DNA of 64,000 nucleotides from Candidatus Contendibacter sp. (GCA_029624765.1 JARSSO010000063.1:124001-188000), one strand, 5' to 3'. Positions 53,768 through 63,466 are shown, numbered from the stretch's first letter. Translations and numbers: made by a program. The notes: a model not told the origin generated them from the sequence alone.

Positions 53768-55135
53768 ATGAGCGAAACCATCAAATATCTGCTCGACGAA
53801 ACCCGGATGCCGAAATACTGGTACAACCTGGTGGCCGACCTGCCCAAGCCGCCGCCGCCGGTGCTGCACCCCGGAACCCTCAAGCCAATCGGCCCGGACG
53901 ATCTGGCGCCATTGTTCCCGATGACGCTGATTCAACAGGAAGTGTCCACCGAACGGGAAATCGAGATTCCCGAACCGGTGCGCGAGATCTACCGGCAATG
54001 GCGGCCCAGTCCGCTGTATCGCGCCCGCCGACTGGAACAAGCGCTCGGCACGCCGGCGCGGATTTACTACAAATACGAAGGTGTCAGCCCGGCCGGCAGC
54101 CACAAGCCCAACACCGCCGTCGCCCAGGCGTTCTACAACAAGGAGGCCGGGGTCAAGCGCATCGCCACCGAAACCGGCGCCGGTCAGTGGGGTTCCTCGC
54201 TGGCTTTCGCTGGCGCGCTATTCGGCATCGCCGTGCAGGTGTTCATGGTACGAGTGTCGTATAACCAGAAGCCCTACCGTCGGGCGCTGATGGAAACCTA
54301 CGGCGCGCGTTGCGTGGCGTCGCCTTCTGAAGAAACCGCCTCCGGACGGGCGATTCTGGCCCAGCGTCCCGACCATCCGGGCAGTCTCGGCATCGCCATT
54401 TCCGAGGCGGTCGAGGTCGCCGCCCAGCGCGACGACACCAAGTACGCGCTGGGTTCGGTGCTCAATCACGTGCTGCTGCACCAGACCGTGGTGGGCCTGG
54501 AAGCGATACAGCAGTTGGAAATGGCCGACGACTACCCTGACGTCGTGGTCGGTTGCACTGGTGGGGGCTCCAATTTCGCCGGCATCGCCTTCCCGTTTCT
54601 TGGCGCGCAGTTGCGCGGCGGCCGCCAGGTTCGGATCGTCGCCATCGAACCGGCGGCCTGTCCCAGCCTGACCCGCGGCCCCTACGCCTACGACTTCGGC
54701 GACACCGCGCACCTGACCCCGCTGACCAAGATGCACACCCTGGGCTCGACCTTTACCCCGCCCGGCTTCCATGCCGGTGGTCTGCGCTATCACGGGATGG
54801 CGCCGCTGGTCAGCCACGTCAAGGAACTGGGTCTGATCGAGGCCCGCGCCTACCACCAGACCGCCTGTTTTGACGCTGGCGTTCTGTTCGCCCGCGTCGA
54901 GGGCATCCTGCCGGCGCCGGAAGCCAACCACGCGGTCAAGGGCGCCATCGACGAGGCGCTGCGCTGCAAGGAGGAAGGCGTCAGCCGGGCGATCCTGTTC
55001 AATCTGTGCGGCCACGGTCATTTTGACATGCAGGCCTACATGGACTATCTCGCCGGCAAGCTGACCGATCAGGATTACGACGAGGCCGAACTGGCGATGG
55101 CGCTATCCGGGCTGCCGTCGGTGACGGCGGCTTGA
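53768..55135 (+). CDS. TrpB2-type tryptophan synthase beta-like PLP enzyme
   Basis: The 455-residue protein belongs to the TrpB2 branch: long N-terminus (PKYWYNLVADLPKPPPPVLHPGT), PLP lysine in SPAGSHKPNTAVAQ, GAGQWGSSLAFAG (TrpB1 has GAGQHG) and the phosphate loop GCTGGGSNFAG. TrpB2 enzymes can make tryptophan from indole and serine without TrpA, or salvage indole. No trpA is nearby. AAGGAAA precedes the ATG at 53768. Its position behind the ter operon is probably not functional. Confidence 0.92.
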   Translation: MSETIKYLLDETRMPKYWYNLVADLPKPPPPVLHPGTLKPIGPDDLAPLFPMTLIQQEVSTEREIEIPEPVREIYRQWRPSPLYRARRLEQALGTPARIYYKYEGVSPAGSHKPNTAVAQAFYNKEAGVKRIATETGAGQWGSSLAFAGALFGIAVQVFMVRVSYNQKPYRRALMETYGARCVASPSEETASGRAILAQRPDHPGSLGIAISEAVEVAAQRDDTKYALGSVLNHVLLHQTVVGLEAIQQLEMADDYPDVVVGCTGGGSNFAGIAFPFLGAQLRGGRQVRIVAIEPAACPSLTRGPYAYDFGDTAHLTPLTKMHTLGSTFTPPGFHAGGLRYHGMAPLVSHVKELGLIEARAYHQTACFDAGVLFARVEGILPAPEANHAVKGAIDEALRCKEEGVSRAILFNLCGHGHFDMQAYMDYLAGKLTDQDYDEAELAMALSGLPSVTAA

Positions 55136-55140
55136 GCCTT

Positions 55141-55163
55141 CCCTCTCCGCCGTCGGGAGAGGG
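55141..55163. terminator. Hairpin between convergent genes
   Basis: CCCTCTCC (55141-55148) and GGAGAGGG (55156-55163) form an 8-bp stem with a 7-base loop between the stops of the TrpB2-like and GNAT genes. Neither strand has a clear T-run, so it may stop transcription only weakly. Confidence 0.35.
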
Positions 55164-55180
55164 ATCGGAGTGGGAAAAAG

Positions 55181-55780
55181 TCAGCGCAGCGTCTTCAACC
55201 AAAACACCATCGGTTTCAACGACTCCGTAGCCTCGTCCAAATCTCGCCACGAGAACGTGGCGCGCAATTCTGGATGCTTGACGAACCCCTGCCGGTTCCA
55301 GAGCGCATCCAGCGGCACGTAACCCGCCGGCCGGCGTGGATGGTCGGCGGGACGCTCCACCGCGCAGAAGCAGGCGACATCGAAATGGCCCAGTTCACGA
55401 ACGTGCGCTTCGCGCTCCTCGAAAAACCGTTTTCCCAGTCCCCTCCCCCGATATTCCGGCAGCAGGACCGACTCGCCGTAATAGAAAATCCGCGACGGGT
55501 CGCAGCCGCGTGCCAGAAACGGCTCGATCACGTTCGGCGTTTCGGCTTCCAGCGGTAAACCGCTCGACGCCCCCACCGTTCGGTCGCCGTCACAAACCAC
55601 CACCATCACGCTGTCGGGGGCGTCCACGTAGGTCTTCAGATACTTTTCCTCGTAGGCCGCGCTGCCTTCGTAAAGATAGGGAAATTCCCGAAACACCTGG
55701 ATGCGCAACCGGGCCAGCTCCGGCAACCAGGGATGGATCGCGGCGCCGGAAAAACGGTGGAGGCGAAGGGAATCGGACAT
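55181..55780 (-). CDS. GNAT family N-acetyltransferase
   Basis: The 199-residue protein has a GNAT core: LRIQVFREFPYLYEG at the N-terminus, then MVVVCDGDRTVGASSG, and motif A YGESVLLPEYRGRGLGKRFFEEREAH, which binds the acetyl-CoA pyrophosphate through R-G-R-G-L-G. GGAGGAG stands seven bases before the ATG at 55780. Substrate is unknown. The helicase gene begins upstream on the same strand with a 35-base gap. Confidence 0.85.
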   Translation of the reverse strand: MSDSLRLHRFSGAAIHPWLPELARLRIQVFREFPYLYEGSAAYEEKYLKTYVDAPDSVMVVVCDGDRTVGASSGLPLEAETPNVIEPFLARGCDPSRIFYYGESVLLPEYRGRGLGKRFFEEREAHVRELGHFDVACFCAVERPADHPRRPAGYVPLDALWNRQGFVKHPELRATFSWRDLDEATESLKPMVFWLKTLR

Positions 55781-55815
55781 GGAAAATCTCCTCCGGTCAA
55801 CAGCAGGATCGGACA

Positions 55816-57726
55816 TCATTGTTCCACGAAAAACGCCCGCACCCGCTCCAGCCGGCGCGTGCGCGGCATTGGCGGCAGGCTGTCCAGAAACGCCCGCCCA
55901 TAGGATTTGGTCAGCAGGCGCGGGTCGCAGAGCATCAGCACCCCCCGGTCGCTTACATCCCGGATCAGCCGGCCCACGCCCTGCTTGAGCGCGATCACCG
56001 CCTGCGGCAACTGATAGCTTCGAAACGGATCCTCGCCATGCTGGCGCAGGGATTCGATCCTGGCCTGCAACACCGGATCGCCGGGCGAGGCAAACGGCAG
56101 GCGGTCGATGATCACGCACGACAGCGCCTCGCCGCGCACGTCCACCCCCTCCCAAAAACTTGCGGTTCCCAGCAACACCGCGTTGCCCAGGGCGCGAAAC
56201 TCCCGCAACAGCGCCGCCTTCGGCGCCGCGCCCTGCACCAGCAACGGATAATCGAGCCGCCCCGTCAGCCCTTCTTCCGCCTCGCGCAGGGCGCGGTGAC
56301 TGGTAAACAACAGAAACGCCCGTCCCCGGCTGGCCCGCAATACCGGCAACACGGCTTCCAGCAATGCCGCCGTGTAATACGGCGAGACCGGCTCCGGCAG
56401 GCCGGGTGGGTGATAAAGCAACGCATTGCGGGCGAAATCGAAGGGGCTGTCCAGGCGCAGCGCCGCGTAATCCCGCGCCCCCAGCCGCGCCGCGAAGTGT
56501 TCGAAACTTTCCCCCACCGCCAACGTCGCCGAGGTGAAAATCCACGCGCCAGGCCCCCCCTCCATCCGGGTTTGGAACGCGGGAGCGATATCGAGCGGGG
56601 TCAGGCTCAAGGTGAAGCCGCGTCCCCGGATTTCGAACCAGCGCACGATGTCGGGATCGCGTTCCGGTCCGGTCACCGCCGCCAGGCGTTGCCTCAAGTC
56701 CTCGGCGCGGCGGCGACAGCTCTCCAACCCCTTGCCGCGCTGGGCCGCTTCCTTCAAGGCTTCCCCCAGCCGGTTCAGGGCCTCGGTCAACTGGCTGACA
56801 GCTTCCCGCACCGCCGATTGGTCGGCAACCTCCCGCCACGGCGCCCGGCGTTCCGTCGTCCCCAACGCCTCCCGCAGCACCGGCTCGACCGCCGCCAACG
56901 CTTCGGCGCGGTTTCGCAATTCGGGAAAATCCGCCGCGTCCCGCGCCTGTTCCACCACCGTATCCCGCGCCAGTTCGGTCAATTGCCGACCGCTCAGCGA
57001 ACGGCCGAAAAAGTGCGTGGCGATATCCGGCAACTGGTGCGCCTCGTCGAAGATGACCGCTTCCGCGCCCGGCAGCAACTCGGCGAACCCGGTTTCCCGG
57101 AGCGCCAGATCGGCGCAAAACAGATAATGGTTGATCACCAGCACATCCGCCGCCAGCGCGTCGAGCCGCGCCTTGGCGAAAAAGCAGTCCTCCAACTGGG
57201 GACAATCCTGCCCCAGACAGTTATCCACGGTGGAGGTGACGCGCGGCCAGAGCGCCGACGTTTCCGGAACGTCGACGATATCGGCGATGTCGCCGCTCCG
57301 GGTACGACTGGCCCAACGGCGGATGCGCTGCAACTCAACGACTTGCGCGCGCGAGGATAACCGTCCCTCTTGCTCGACCAGTTGCAAGCGATACCGGCAT
57401 AAATAATTGCCGCGTCCCTTCAACAGCGCCACTCGGGCCGCGCTTTTCAATGCCCGGCGCACCACCGGCAGATCCTGGTGATAAAGCTGATCCTGCAGAT
57501 GGCGGGTGCCGGTGGAGATGAGGATCCGCGTCCCGGACAACAGCACCGGCGTCAGATAGGCGAAGGTCTTGCCGGTGCCCGTGCCGGCCTCGACGATCAG
57601 CGAGCCGCCATCCTCCAGGATAGCATCGACCGCTTCCGCCATCCGCTGTTGCGGCAGGCGCGGGGCGAAGCCGGGGATGTGCCGGGCCAAGGGGCCCCCC
57701 GGCCCCAGCAATTCGGCCACGCCCAC
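55816..57726 (-). CDS. YoaA/DinG-family Fe-S superfamily 2 DNA helicase
   Basis: The 636-residue protein has Walker A EAGTGTGKTFAYL (about 46-58), four Cys that would hold a 4Fe-4S cluster (110, 170, 175, 181) and a DEAH box (227-230, VIFDEAHQLPD). Later helicase motifs include WIFTSATLAVGESFEHF, GTASFWEGVDVRGE and QGVGRLIRDVSDRG. This is the XPD-like 5'-3' helicase family; length and motif spacing fit YoaA better than DinG. It would act in DNA repair. It precedes the GNAT gene and follows the TPR lipoprotein gene by 26 bases. Confidence 0.92.
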   Translation of the reverse strand: MGVAELLGPGGPLARHIPGFAPRLPQQRMAEAVDAILEDGGSLIVEAGTGTGKTFAYLTPVLLSGTRILISTGTRHLQDQLYHQDLPVVRRALKSAARVALLKGRGNYLCRYRLQLVEQEGRLSSRAQVVELQRIRRWASRTRSGDIADIVDVPETSALWPRVTSTVDNCLGQDCPQLEDCFFAKARLDALAADVLVINHYLFCADLALRETGFAELLPGAEAVIFDEAHQLPDIATHFFGRSLSGRQLTELARDTVVEQARDAADFPELRNRAEALAAVEPVLREALGTTERRAPWREVADQSAVREAVSQLTEALNRLGEALKEAAQRGKGLESCRRRAEDLRQRLAAVTGPERDPDIVRWFEIRGRGFTLSLTPLDIAPAFQTRMEGGPGAWIFTSATLAVGESFEHFAARLGARDYAALRLDSPFDFARNALLYHPPGLPEPVSPYYTAALLEAVLPVLRASRGRAFLLFTSHRALREAEEGLTGRLDYPLLVQGAAPKAALLREFRALGNAVLLGTASFWEGVDVRGEALSCVIIDRLPFASPGDPVLQARIESLRQHGEDPFRSYQLPQAVIALKQGVGRLIRDVSDRGVLMLCDPRLLTKSYGRAFLDSLPPMPRTRRLERVRAFFVEQ

Positions 57727-57752
57727 GACGACGTCCGGTGACCGCGACCGTT

Positions 57753-58805
57753 TCAGCGCCCGAACTGCGTGGCCCGAGCCTCGGCTTCCTCGGCGCCGGC
57801 GGCGTTGCCGGCGGCCTTGCGGGCAGACGCGATGACCTTCCAGTTGCGGGACTGCAAGCCCCGGTTGCCACTAGCCAGGCTGTTGGACTTGCTGGCCAGC
57901 GACTCGGCCTGCTGGTACTGCCCTTGATGCAGGCGGATCTGAGCCAGGTCGTGCCAGATGCCGGCGTTGCGCGGCTCGATCCGCAGCGCCCGCTCCAACG
58001 CGGCGCCGGCCTTGTCCAACTGCTTGCTCTTGACGTATTTGTCGGCGCTTTCGAGCAGCGCAGCCACCGCCTGGTTGCCCTCGCGGGTAATCTCCGCCGG
58101 CGGCAATTCAGCCGGTGGCGCGGCGGGTGGCGGGGACGGGCGGGGAGGCGGCTGAATCGGTTCCGGCTCGGGCTCCGGCTCGGGCTTCGGCGCGACCGCC
58201 GGCAGCGGGGCCAACGCAACCGCCGGCTTGCTGGGCGCGGGCGCGGCGGCGGGCGTCCGCGGCACCACCGGCTGTGGCTCGGGCAACGCGCCCGGCGCGG
58301 GCCGGGTCGAGTACCGCTCGTCCGCGGGCGGATAAGCCGGCCCCGGCCGACCGTACTCGTTCGCCGGGGCCGGATAGGGTTGGGGCGACGACGAATAGGG
58401 CGTGGCGGCGCCCGGCGGATAGGCCGGCTGCCGGTAGTCGCCACTCGCGGTCGATGGATAGGCCGGCTGCCGATAATCGTCGGCCGCGCTCGGTGGATAG
58501 GCCGGTCGCCGGCCACTCCCTTCCACCGGATAAGACTGCGCCGACCCACCATAGGGATCGGAGGCGTATTCCCGCGGCAGGAGCGGATCTTCCTCGGGTA
58601 ACTGCCCCACATCCGCCGGGGGCGCGGGCCGCCGCGTGGAATAGGCCGGTGGACGGCGCGCGCTGCGATCCACCACCGGCGCCTTGGCGGACGGCGTCCG
58701 GTTGGCGGGTTGCTGCGAATAAGGCGCCGTCGTGCAAGCCGTCAGCGCCAGCGCCAGCGCCACCAGGCCAATACTCGGTTTGATCGGTTTGAACTGTATC
58801 TTCAT
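57753..58805 (-). CDS. Proline-rich TPR lipoprotein
   Basis: The ATG at 58805, right after GGGGGAA, gives a lipoprotein signal with lipobox LTAC. A low-complexity region of about 200 residues follows, with repeats such as YRQPAYP and PEPEPEPEPIQPPP, likely a flexible spacer through the periplasm. The last ~100 residues hold TPR-like helices (KQLDKAGAALERALRIEPRN, GIWHDLAQIRLHQGQYQQAE). The 350-residue protein may tether to the outer membrane and present the TPR end to a partner. It is next to PBP1B, so a cell-wall link is conceivable. Confidence 0.82.
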   Translation of the reverse strand: MKIQFKPIKPSIGLVALALALTACTTAPYSQQPANRTPSAKAPVVDRSARRPPAYSTRRPAPPADVGQLPEEDPLLPREYASDPYGGSAQSYPVEGSGRRPAYPPSAADDYRQPAYPSTASGDYRQPAYPPGAATPYSSSPQPYPAPANEYGRPGPAYPPADERYSTRPAPGALPEPQPVVPRTPAAAPAPSKPAVALAPLPAVAPKPEPEPEPEPIQPPPRPSPPPAAPPAELPPAEITREGNQAVAALLESADKYVKSKQLDKAGAALERALRIEPRNAGIWHDLAQIRLHQGQYQQAESLASKSNSLASGNRGLQSRNWKVIASARKAAGNAAGAEEAEARATQFGR

Positions 58806-58939
58806 CACTTCCCCCATGGGGTCCAGCGCTGTCCGGGCGGCAGTCTCAAACCCCAATGCCATCGATCGTCGGTTGAACTTTACATTTTCCCCGGTCAAGC
58901 CGCCATGCCGAACCGGAGCCGGCCCCCCTTGTCCCCATT

Positions 58940-59059
58940 CCGCCGATTCGTCTCGACACGGCGGCTAGCCGCCTTAAAGGAAGACGAAACGCTCGGCAAA
59001 GCGTTCGGGGTCACCCACCCCGCCGATTCGTCTCGACACGGCGGCTAACCACCTTAAAG
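58940..59059. repeat. Direct repeat of 40 bp with 80-bp period
   Basis: The block starting CCGCCGATTCGTCTCGACAC and continuing through GGCGGCTAGCCGCCTTAAAG (58940-58979) recurs at 59020-59059 with two mismatches. The second half of each copy contains a GGCGGCTAGCCGCC palindrome in the first copy, damaged in the second. The unit lies in the 345-base gap between the TPR lipoprotein and PBP1B genes; I see no gene in that gap. Confidence 0.85.
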
Positions 59060-59150
59060 ATTTCTTGGACAGCCTCGCGCAAGTCAATTCGTTGAAAAGG
59101 CGCCCTTGCCCATCTTCCATTGGTCAGCGTGAAATTTCCGGGACAGCCGC

Positions 59151-61634
59151 TCATTCCATCAGGCGCCGAAAGAAACCGCTCATTCCATCGGTATCGTCCG
59201 CATCGTCGGCATCGGGCGACCGGGGCTTGGGACGGCGCGGGGCGGGCGGCGCGCACGAGGTGGAGCCGCGCGGTTCGGAGCCGACCAGAAACGGTACCGG
59301 CTCGCCGCGCCGACATCCCTCGCTGATCCGCAGGCCGCTGCGCGGTTCCACCCGAATCTCCTCGACATCGGCCGGCGGCGGCGCATCCAGCGGCTCCAGT
59401 TTCAACCCCGCCATCAGGTCCATCCACACGCGCAACGCGCCGCTGGCGCCACTCAGTCCGGTCGGCTTGTTGTCGTCGCGGCCCAGCCACACCACGGTCA
59501 GCCGGTCGCCACTGAAGCCGGCGAACCAGCTATCGCGATAATCGTCGGTGGTTCCGGTCTTGCCGGCAATGTTCAATTCGGGCGACAGCTTGCTCTTCAT
59601 GGCGCTGGCGGTGCCGGCCTTGATCACCTGCTGCATGGCGTGGGTGATCAGATAGGCCGGTCCTGGTTCGACCACCTTGACCACGTCCATGGCGTAATGC
59701 TGCAAGGCCTGGCCGCTGGCGTTGGTGACCTCGCGGATGGCGCGCAGGGGAATGCGGAAGCCACCGCTGGCGATGGTCGCGTACACCTGGGCGATCTCGA
59801 AGGGCGACGCATCCAGCGCGCCCAGCAACAACGCCGGATAGGGTTTGAGCGGGTGGTCGAAGCCCAGACGCTGGAGCATTTCGACCACCTTGATGACGTC
59901 CACGTCCAGGCCCACCCGAACCGCTGGAATGTTGTAGGAACGAGCCAGGGCGTCGCGCAGGGTCACCCGGCCATGGTACCGTTTGTCGTAATTGGCCGGA
60001 GCCCAGCGCTTGCCACCGGAGGTATGGACCAGTGGACTGTCGTTGATCGGAGTCATCAGGGTATAGCGATCCGGCTGTTCCAGCGCGGTCAGATACACCA
60101 CCGGCTTGATCAGGGAGCCAGCCAGGCGCTTGGTGTCGAGCGCCCGGTTGAAACCGACCGTCTTGGGCTCGCGGTCGCCGACCATCGCCAGAACCTCGCC
60201 GTTCTGGGTATCGACGACCACGGCCGCGCCCTGCAGTGGCCGCGCCTTGGGCTGACTCTTTTCCAACGTCGGCAGACTGGTCGCCAAGGTGTTCTCGGCG
60301 ACCGCCTGCACTCGCGGATCGAGGGTGGTGAACACCCGCAGTCCTTCCGACACCAGGTCTTCCGGTTTGTAGTATTGCCGCAACTGACGCTGCACCAGCT
60401 CCAGGAAGGCCGGATAGGCGGTGATGCCGCTGGCGGCCTTGGGCGTCACGTCCAGGGGCATGTCCTTGGCGATGGCGGCGTCCTCGGCGCCGATCAGGTT
60501 TTGCTCGACCATGACATCCAGCACCAGGGCGCGCCGCTCTTTCGCCGCATCGGGATGCTTGCGCGGGTCGTAGGCGGAGGGACCCTTGACCATCCCCACC
60601 AGCAGGGCGATCTGGTGCAAATCCAGATCCTCCAGCGCCCTGCCGAAAAAGAACTGGCTGGCCAGTCCGAAGCCGTGAATCGCCCGGCTGCCGTCCTGCC
60701 CCAGATAGATGGCGTTACTATAGGCTTCCAGAATCTCGTCCTTGCCGTAGCGAGCGTCGATCAGGATCGCCATCAGGGCTTCGGCGACCTTGCGCTTGAT
60801 CGAACGCTCGTTGCTTAGAAACAGATTTTTCACCAACTGTTGCGTCAGCGTGCTGCCGCCCTGGACCGTCCGCCCGGCGCGCAGGTTGACCACCAGGGCG
60901 CGGAAGATGCTCTTGGGATTGACGCCGGCGTGCTCGAAATACGAGCGGTCCTCGACCGCCAACAGGGTATCCACCAGCGCCGGTGGCAGTTCCTTGCCGT
61001 TGAGCAGGATACGGTCCTCGTAATGGGAGGGATAAATGCCGGCGATCTCGGGGGGATCCAGCCGCAACAAGCCGGGCGCTTCCTGGCCATCCAGGCCGAC
61101 CACGTCGACCAGGATGTTGCCGGCGAACGTCAACCGGACCTTGCGCGCCGGTTCCGCGCCATCCCAGAACGCAAAATCGCGGGTCATGACCTCGAAGACC
61201 TCGCCCCGGCGGGCGTAGCCGCCAGGCTTATCCGGCGAATTGCCGCCGCCGGGCGGTGGAACGCAGGCTTCCGGCGTGGGTAGCTTGGGCTTGCGCCTGA
61301 TCGTCCGTTTGCCGGGTTCGGGCGGCGTGGCCGGTTCCACCGGGCAGTTGACGTCGCGGTAACCCAACAGCTTAAGTTCCTGGGCGAAGGCGTCGGCGCT
61401 CAGTGGCATCCCGGCGAACAGTTCCAGCGGGCGGGCGTAGACCTTGGCGGGCAGGGCCCAGCGTTTCCGGTCGAACTCGGTGCGGATGACCCCATCCAGG
61501 TACAACATGTAGAGACCCAAACCCGCCGCTCCCAGCAACACACCGCCGAGCAGCAGCGAAAACAGCAGCGAGAACAGCGACCGCAGCAACGGCAACCGTT
61601 TTCTGGGACCGCGAGATGATCGAACCTTAGCCAT
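59151..61634 (-). CDS. mrcB: Bifunctional peptidoglycan synthase PBP1B
   Basis: PBP1B polymerises and cross-links peptidoglycan from the inner membrane. The 827-residue protein has one N-terminal transmembrane helix (about 18-47), a UB2H-like region, a GT51 domain with catalytic Glu228 in VEDRSYFEHAG and GGSTLTQQLVKNLFL, and a transpeptidase domain with S507-x-x-K510 (AGSLIKP), SYN (566-568) and KTGT (692-695). An extra Pro/Gly/Lys-rich stretch of about 45 residues with two Cys (about 97-145) interrupts the UB2H part. The start at 61634 has AGGAA upstream; the open frame extends beyond it but without PBP-like sequence. Confidence 0.93.
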   Translation of the reverse strand: MAKVRSSRGPRKRLPLLRSLFSLLFSLLLGGVLLGAAGLGLYMLYLDGVIRTEFDRKRWALPAKVYARPLELFAGMPLSADAFAQELKLLGYRDVNCPVEPATPPEPGKRTIRRKPKLPTPEACVPPPGGGNSPDKPGGYARRGEVFEVMTRDFAFWDGAEPARKVRLTFAGNILVDVVGLDGQEAPGLLRLDPPEIAGIYPSHYEDRILLNGKELPPALVDTLLAVEDRSYFEHAGVNPKSIFRALVVNLRAGRTVQGGSTLTQQLVKNLFLSNERSIKRKVAEALMAILIDARYGKDEILEAYSNAIYLGQDGSRAIHGFGLASQFFFGRALEDLDLHQIALLVGMVKGPSAYDPRKHPDAAKERRALVLDVMVEQNLIGAEDAAIAKDMPLDVTPKAASGITAYPAFLELVQRQLRQYYKPEDLVSEGLRVFTTLDPRVQAVAENTLATSLPTLEKSQPKARPLQGAAVVVDTQNGEVLAMVGDREPKTVGFNRALDTKRLAGSLIKPVVYLTALEQPDRYTLMTPINDSPLVHTSGGKRWAPANYDKRYHGRVTLRDALARSYNIPAVRVGLDVDVIKVVEMLQRLGFDHPLKPYPALLLGALDASPFEIAQVYATIASGGFRIPLRAIREVTNASGQALQHYAMDVVKVVEPGPAYLITHAMQQVIKAGTASAMKSKLSPELNIAGKTGTTDDYRDSWFAGFSGDRLTVVWLGRDDNKPTGLSGASGALRVWMDLMAGLKLEPLDAPPPADVEEIRVEPRSGLRISEGCRRGEPVPFLVGSEPRGSTSCAPPAPRRPKPRSPDADDADDTDGMSGFFRRLME

Positions 61635-61736
61635 GCCCGTTCCTGCCCAACCCGCCGTTTTCCTCGGCCGGCTTGGCGCGTCGTCGTGATTCTGTCTTAT
61701 CCTACCGCCCTGTCTTCCCCATCTGGAGCCGGCCGC

Positions 61737-63344
61737 GTGCCTTCCGCCCACCATCCCCACGCTCAGGCCGCGCTGATCGCGGCGCTGCGACAACCGGAGC
61801 GCTATCCGCACCCGGTGGCGACCGTCGAGCACCTACAGACCCACATTTCCCATGTGTTGCTGGCCGGCGACTACGCCTACAAGATCAAAAAGCCCCTGAA
61901 TCTGGGATTTCTGGATTTTACCAGCCTGGAGCAACGGAAATACTATTGCGAGGAAGAAGTTCGTCTAAATGGCCGGCTGGCTCCGGAAATCTATCTCGAC
62001 TGCCTGCCCATCGGCGGCGAGCCGGCCAACCCGATCCTGGGCGGCGGCGTGGCCATCGAATACGCGGTGCGGATGCGCCGTTTCCCCCAGGAGGCGCTGC
62101 TGGATCGGGCGCTGGCCGCCGGAAGGTTGCAACCGGGCCATCTGGACGCGCTGGCTCGTCAGTTGGCCGACTTCCATCGCGCCATTCCCGCCGCCGATCC
62201 CGCCGCGCCGTTCGGCAACCCGGAACGGGTCCGCCAACCGATGCTGGACGATTTCACCTGCACTCGACCGCTGCTGGCCGATCCGGCCGACCGCGAGATT
62301 CTGGCCGCCGTGGAGCGCTGGACCCTGGCCGCCACCGAGCGATTGTGGCCGCGCCTGGCCGAACGCAAGGCCGGCGGCTGGATTCGCGAGTGTCATGGCG
62401 ACTTGCATTTGGGCAACATGGTGCTGACCGACGCCGGGCGGATCGTGGTCTTCGACTGTATCGAGTTCAACGACGATTTCCGCTGGATCGACGTGATCAA
62501 CGACCTGGCTTTTCTTACCATGGATCTGCGCTTCCGTAGCGTCGGCGGTTTCGCCCAGCGGCTGCTCAATACCTATCTGGAGTACAGCGGCGACTTCGCC
62601 GGCATGGCGCTGCTGTCCTACTACCAGGTCTATCGGGCGATGGTCCGCGCCAAGATCAACGCTATCCAGGCCAGTCAGAACGGTATCCCGGAACCCGACC
62701 GCACCGCCGCTCGCGCGCTGTGCCGCGATTATTTGCGGCTGGCGCTGGCGTTGACCCAGGCACCGGCGCCGTTTTTATTGATCACGCACGGCGTTTCCGG
62801 TTCCGGCAAATCGCGGCGAACCGGGCAATTGTTGGAAGGATTTCCGGGCGCCATTCGCATCCGCTCCGACGTGGAACGCAAGCGATTGTTTAGCCTCGGC
62901 CCGCTGGACGACAGCGGCTCCACCCTGGGCGAGGGACTTTACACGCCGCAAGCCAGCGCCCGTACCTATCAACGCCTGCATGATCTGGCGGAGGGTTTGC
63001 TTGCTGCCGGCTGTCCGGTGCTGGTGGACGCGACCTTCATGAAACGCGCCCATCGGCAACCGTTCCGCGAACTGGCCGGCCGGCATGGCGCGCCGTTCAT
63101 TCTGCTGGATTGCGTCGCCGATCCCGCTACGTTGCGGGCGCGGGTCGCGGCCCGGCGGGCGCGCGGCGACGACGCCGCCGAAGCCGATGTCGAGGTGCTG
63201 GAGCGGCAACTTCAGTACGACGAACCGCCAGGGGCCGACGAAAATCCGCTGAAAACCGATGGCGATAACGACCTGGAGCGACTGCGCGCGGCAATCGCGG
63301 CGGCGGTCCACGGGCAACGCGGAAAAAATGGCGAATCCGATTAA
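61737..63344 (+). CDS. Bifunctional aminoglycoside-phosphotransferase-like / P-loop kinase protein
   Basis: The N-terminal ~330 residues resemble an APH-type kinase: VLLAGDYAYKIKKPLNLGFL, the catalytic loop CHGDLHLGNMVL and the metal-binding FDCIEFNDDFRWID. The C-terminal ~190 residues are a P-loop domain with Walker A THGVSGSGKSRRTGQLL and ATFMKRAHRQPF, like predicted gluconate-kinase-type proteins. This fused architecture is common in proteobacteria; substrate unknown. A GTG at 61737 with GGAG eight bases upstream is preferred; a GTG at 61686 is the longest option. Confidence 0.85.
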   Translation: MPSAHHPHAQAALIAALRQPERYPHPVATVEHLQTHISHVLLAGDYAYKIKKPLNLGFLDFTSLEQRKYYCEEEVRLNGRLAPEIYLDCLPIGGEPANPILGGGVAIEYAVRMRRFPQEALLDRALAAGRLQPGHLDALARQLADFHRAIPAADPAAPFGNPERVRQPMLDDFTCTRPLLADPADREILAAVERWTLAATERLWPRLAERKAGGWIRECHGDLHLGNMVLTDAGRIVVFDCIEFNDDFRWIDVINDLAFLTMDLRFRSVGGFAQRLLNTYLEYSGDFAGMALLSYYQVYRAMVRAKINAIQASQNGIPEPDRTAARALCRDYLRLALALTQAPAPFLLITHGVSGSGKSRRTGQLLEGFPGAIRIRSDVERKRLFSLGPLDDSGSTLGEGLYTPQASARTYQRLHDLAEGLLAAGCPVLVDATFMKRAHRQPFRELAGRHGAPFILLDCVADPATLRARVAARRARGDDAAEADVEVLERQLQYDEPPGADENPLKTDGDNDLERLRAAIAAAVHGQRGKNGESD

Positions 63345-63348
63345 TACG

Positions 63349-63434
63349 GTCTGAATCACGGATTCAACGGATTACCGGATTCCACGGAAAAATCCGTGCT
63401 ATCCGCGTCATCGGTGACAATCCGTGATTCAGAC
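63349..63434. repeat. Long inverted repeat with nested hairpin
   Basis: GTCTGAATCACGGATT (63349-63364) and AATCCGTGATTCAGAC (63419-63434) are perfect 16-bp inverted repeats around 54 bases. An inner CACGGA/TCCGTG stem (63383-63398) lies between them. The start matches a type of dispersed intergenic repeat (ATCACGGATT...ATCCGTGATT) found in several genomes. It separates the kinase genes and may act as a terminator-like structure. Confidence 0.8.
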
Positions 63435-63466
63435 AATTTCTTGATTGCTCGATAGAAGGGGGCACG

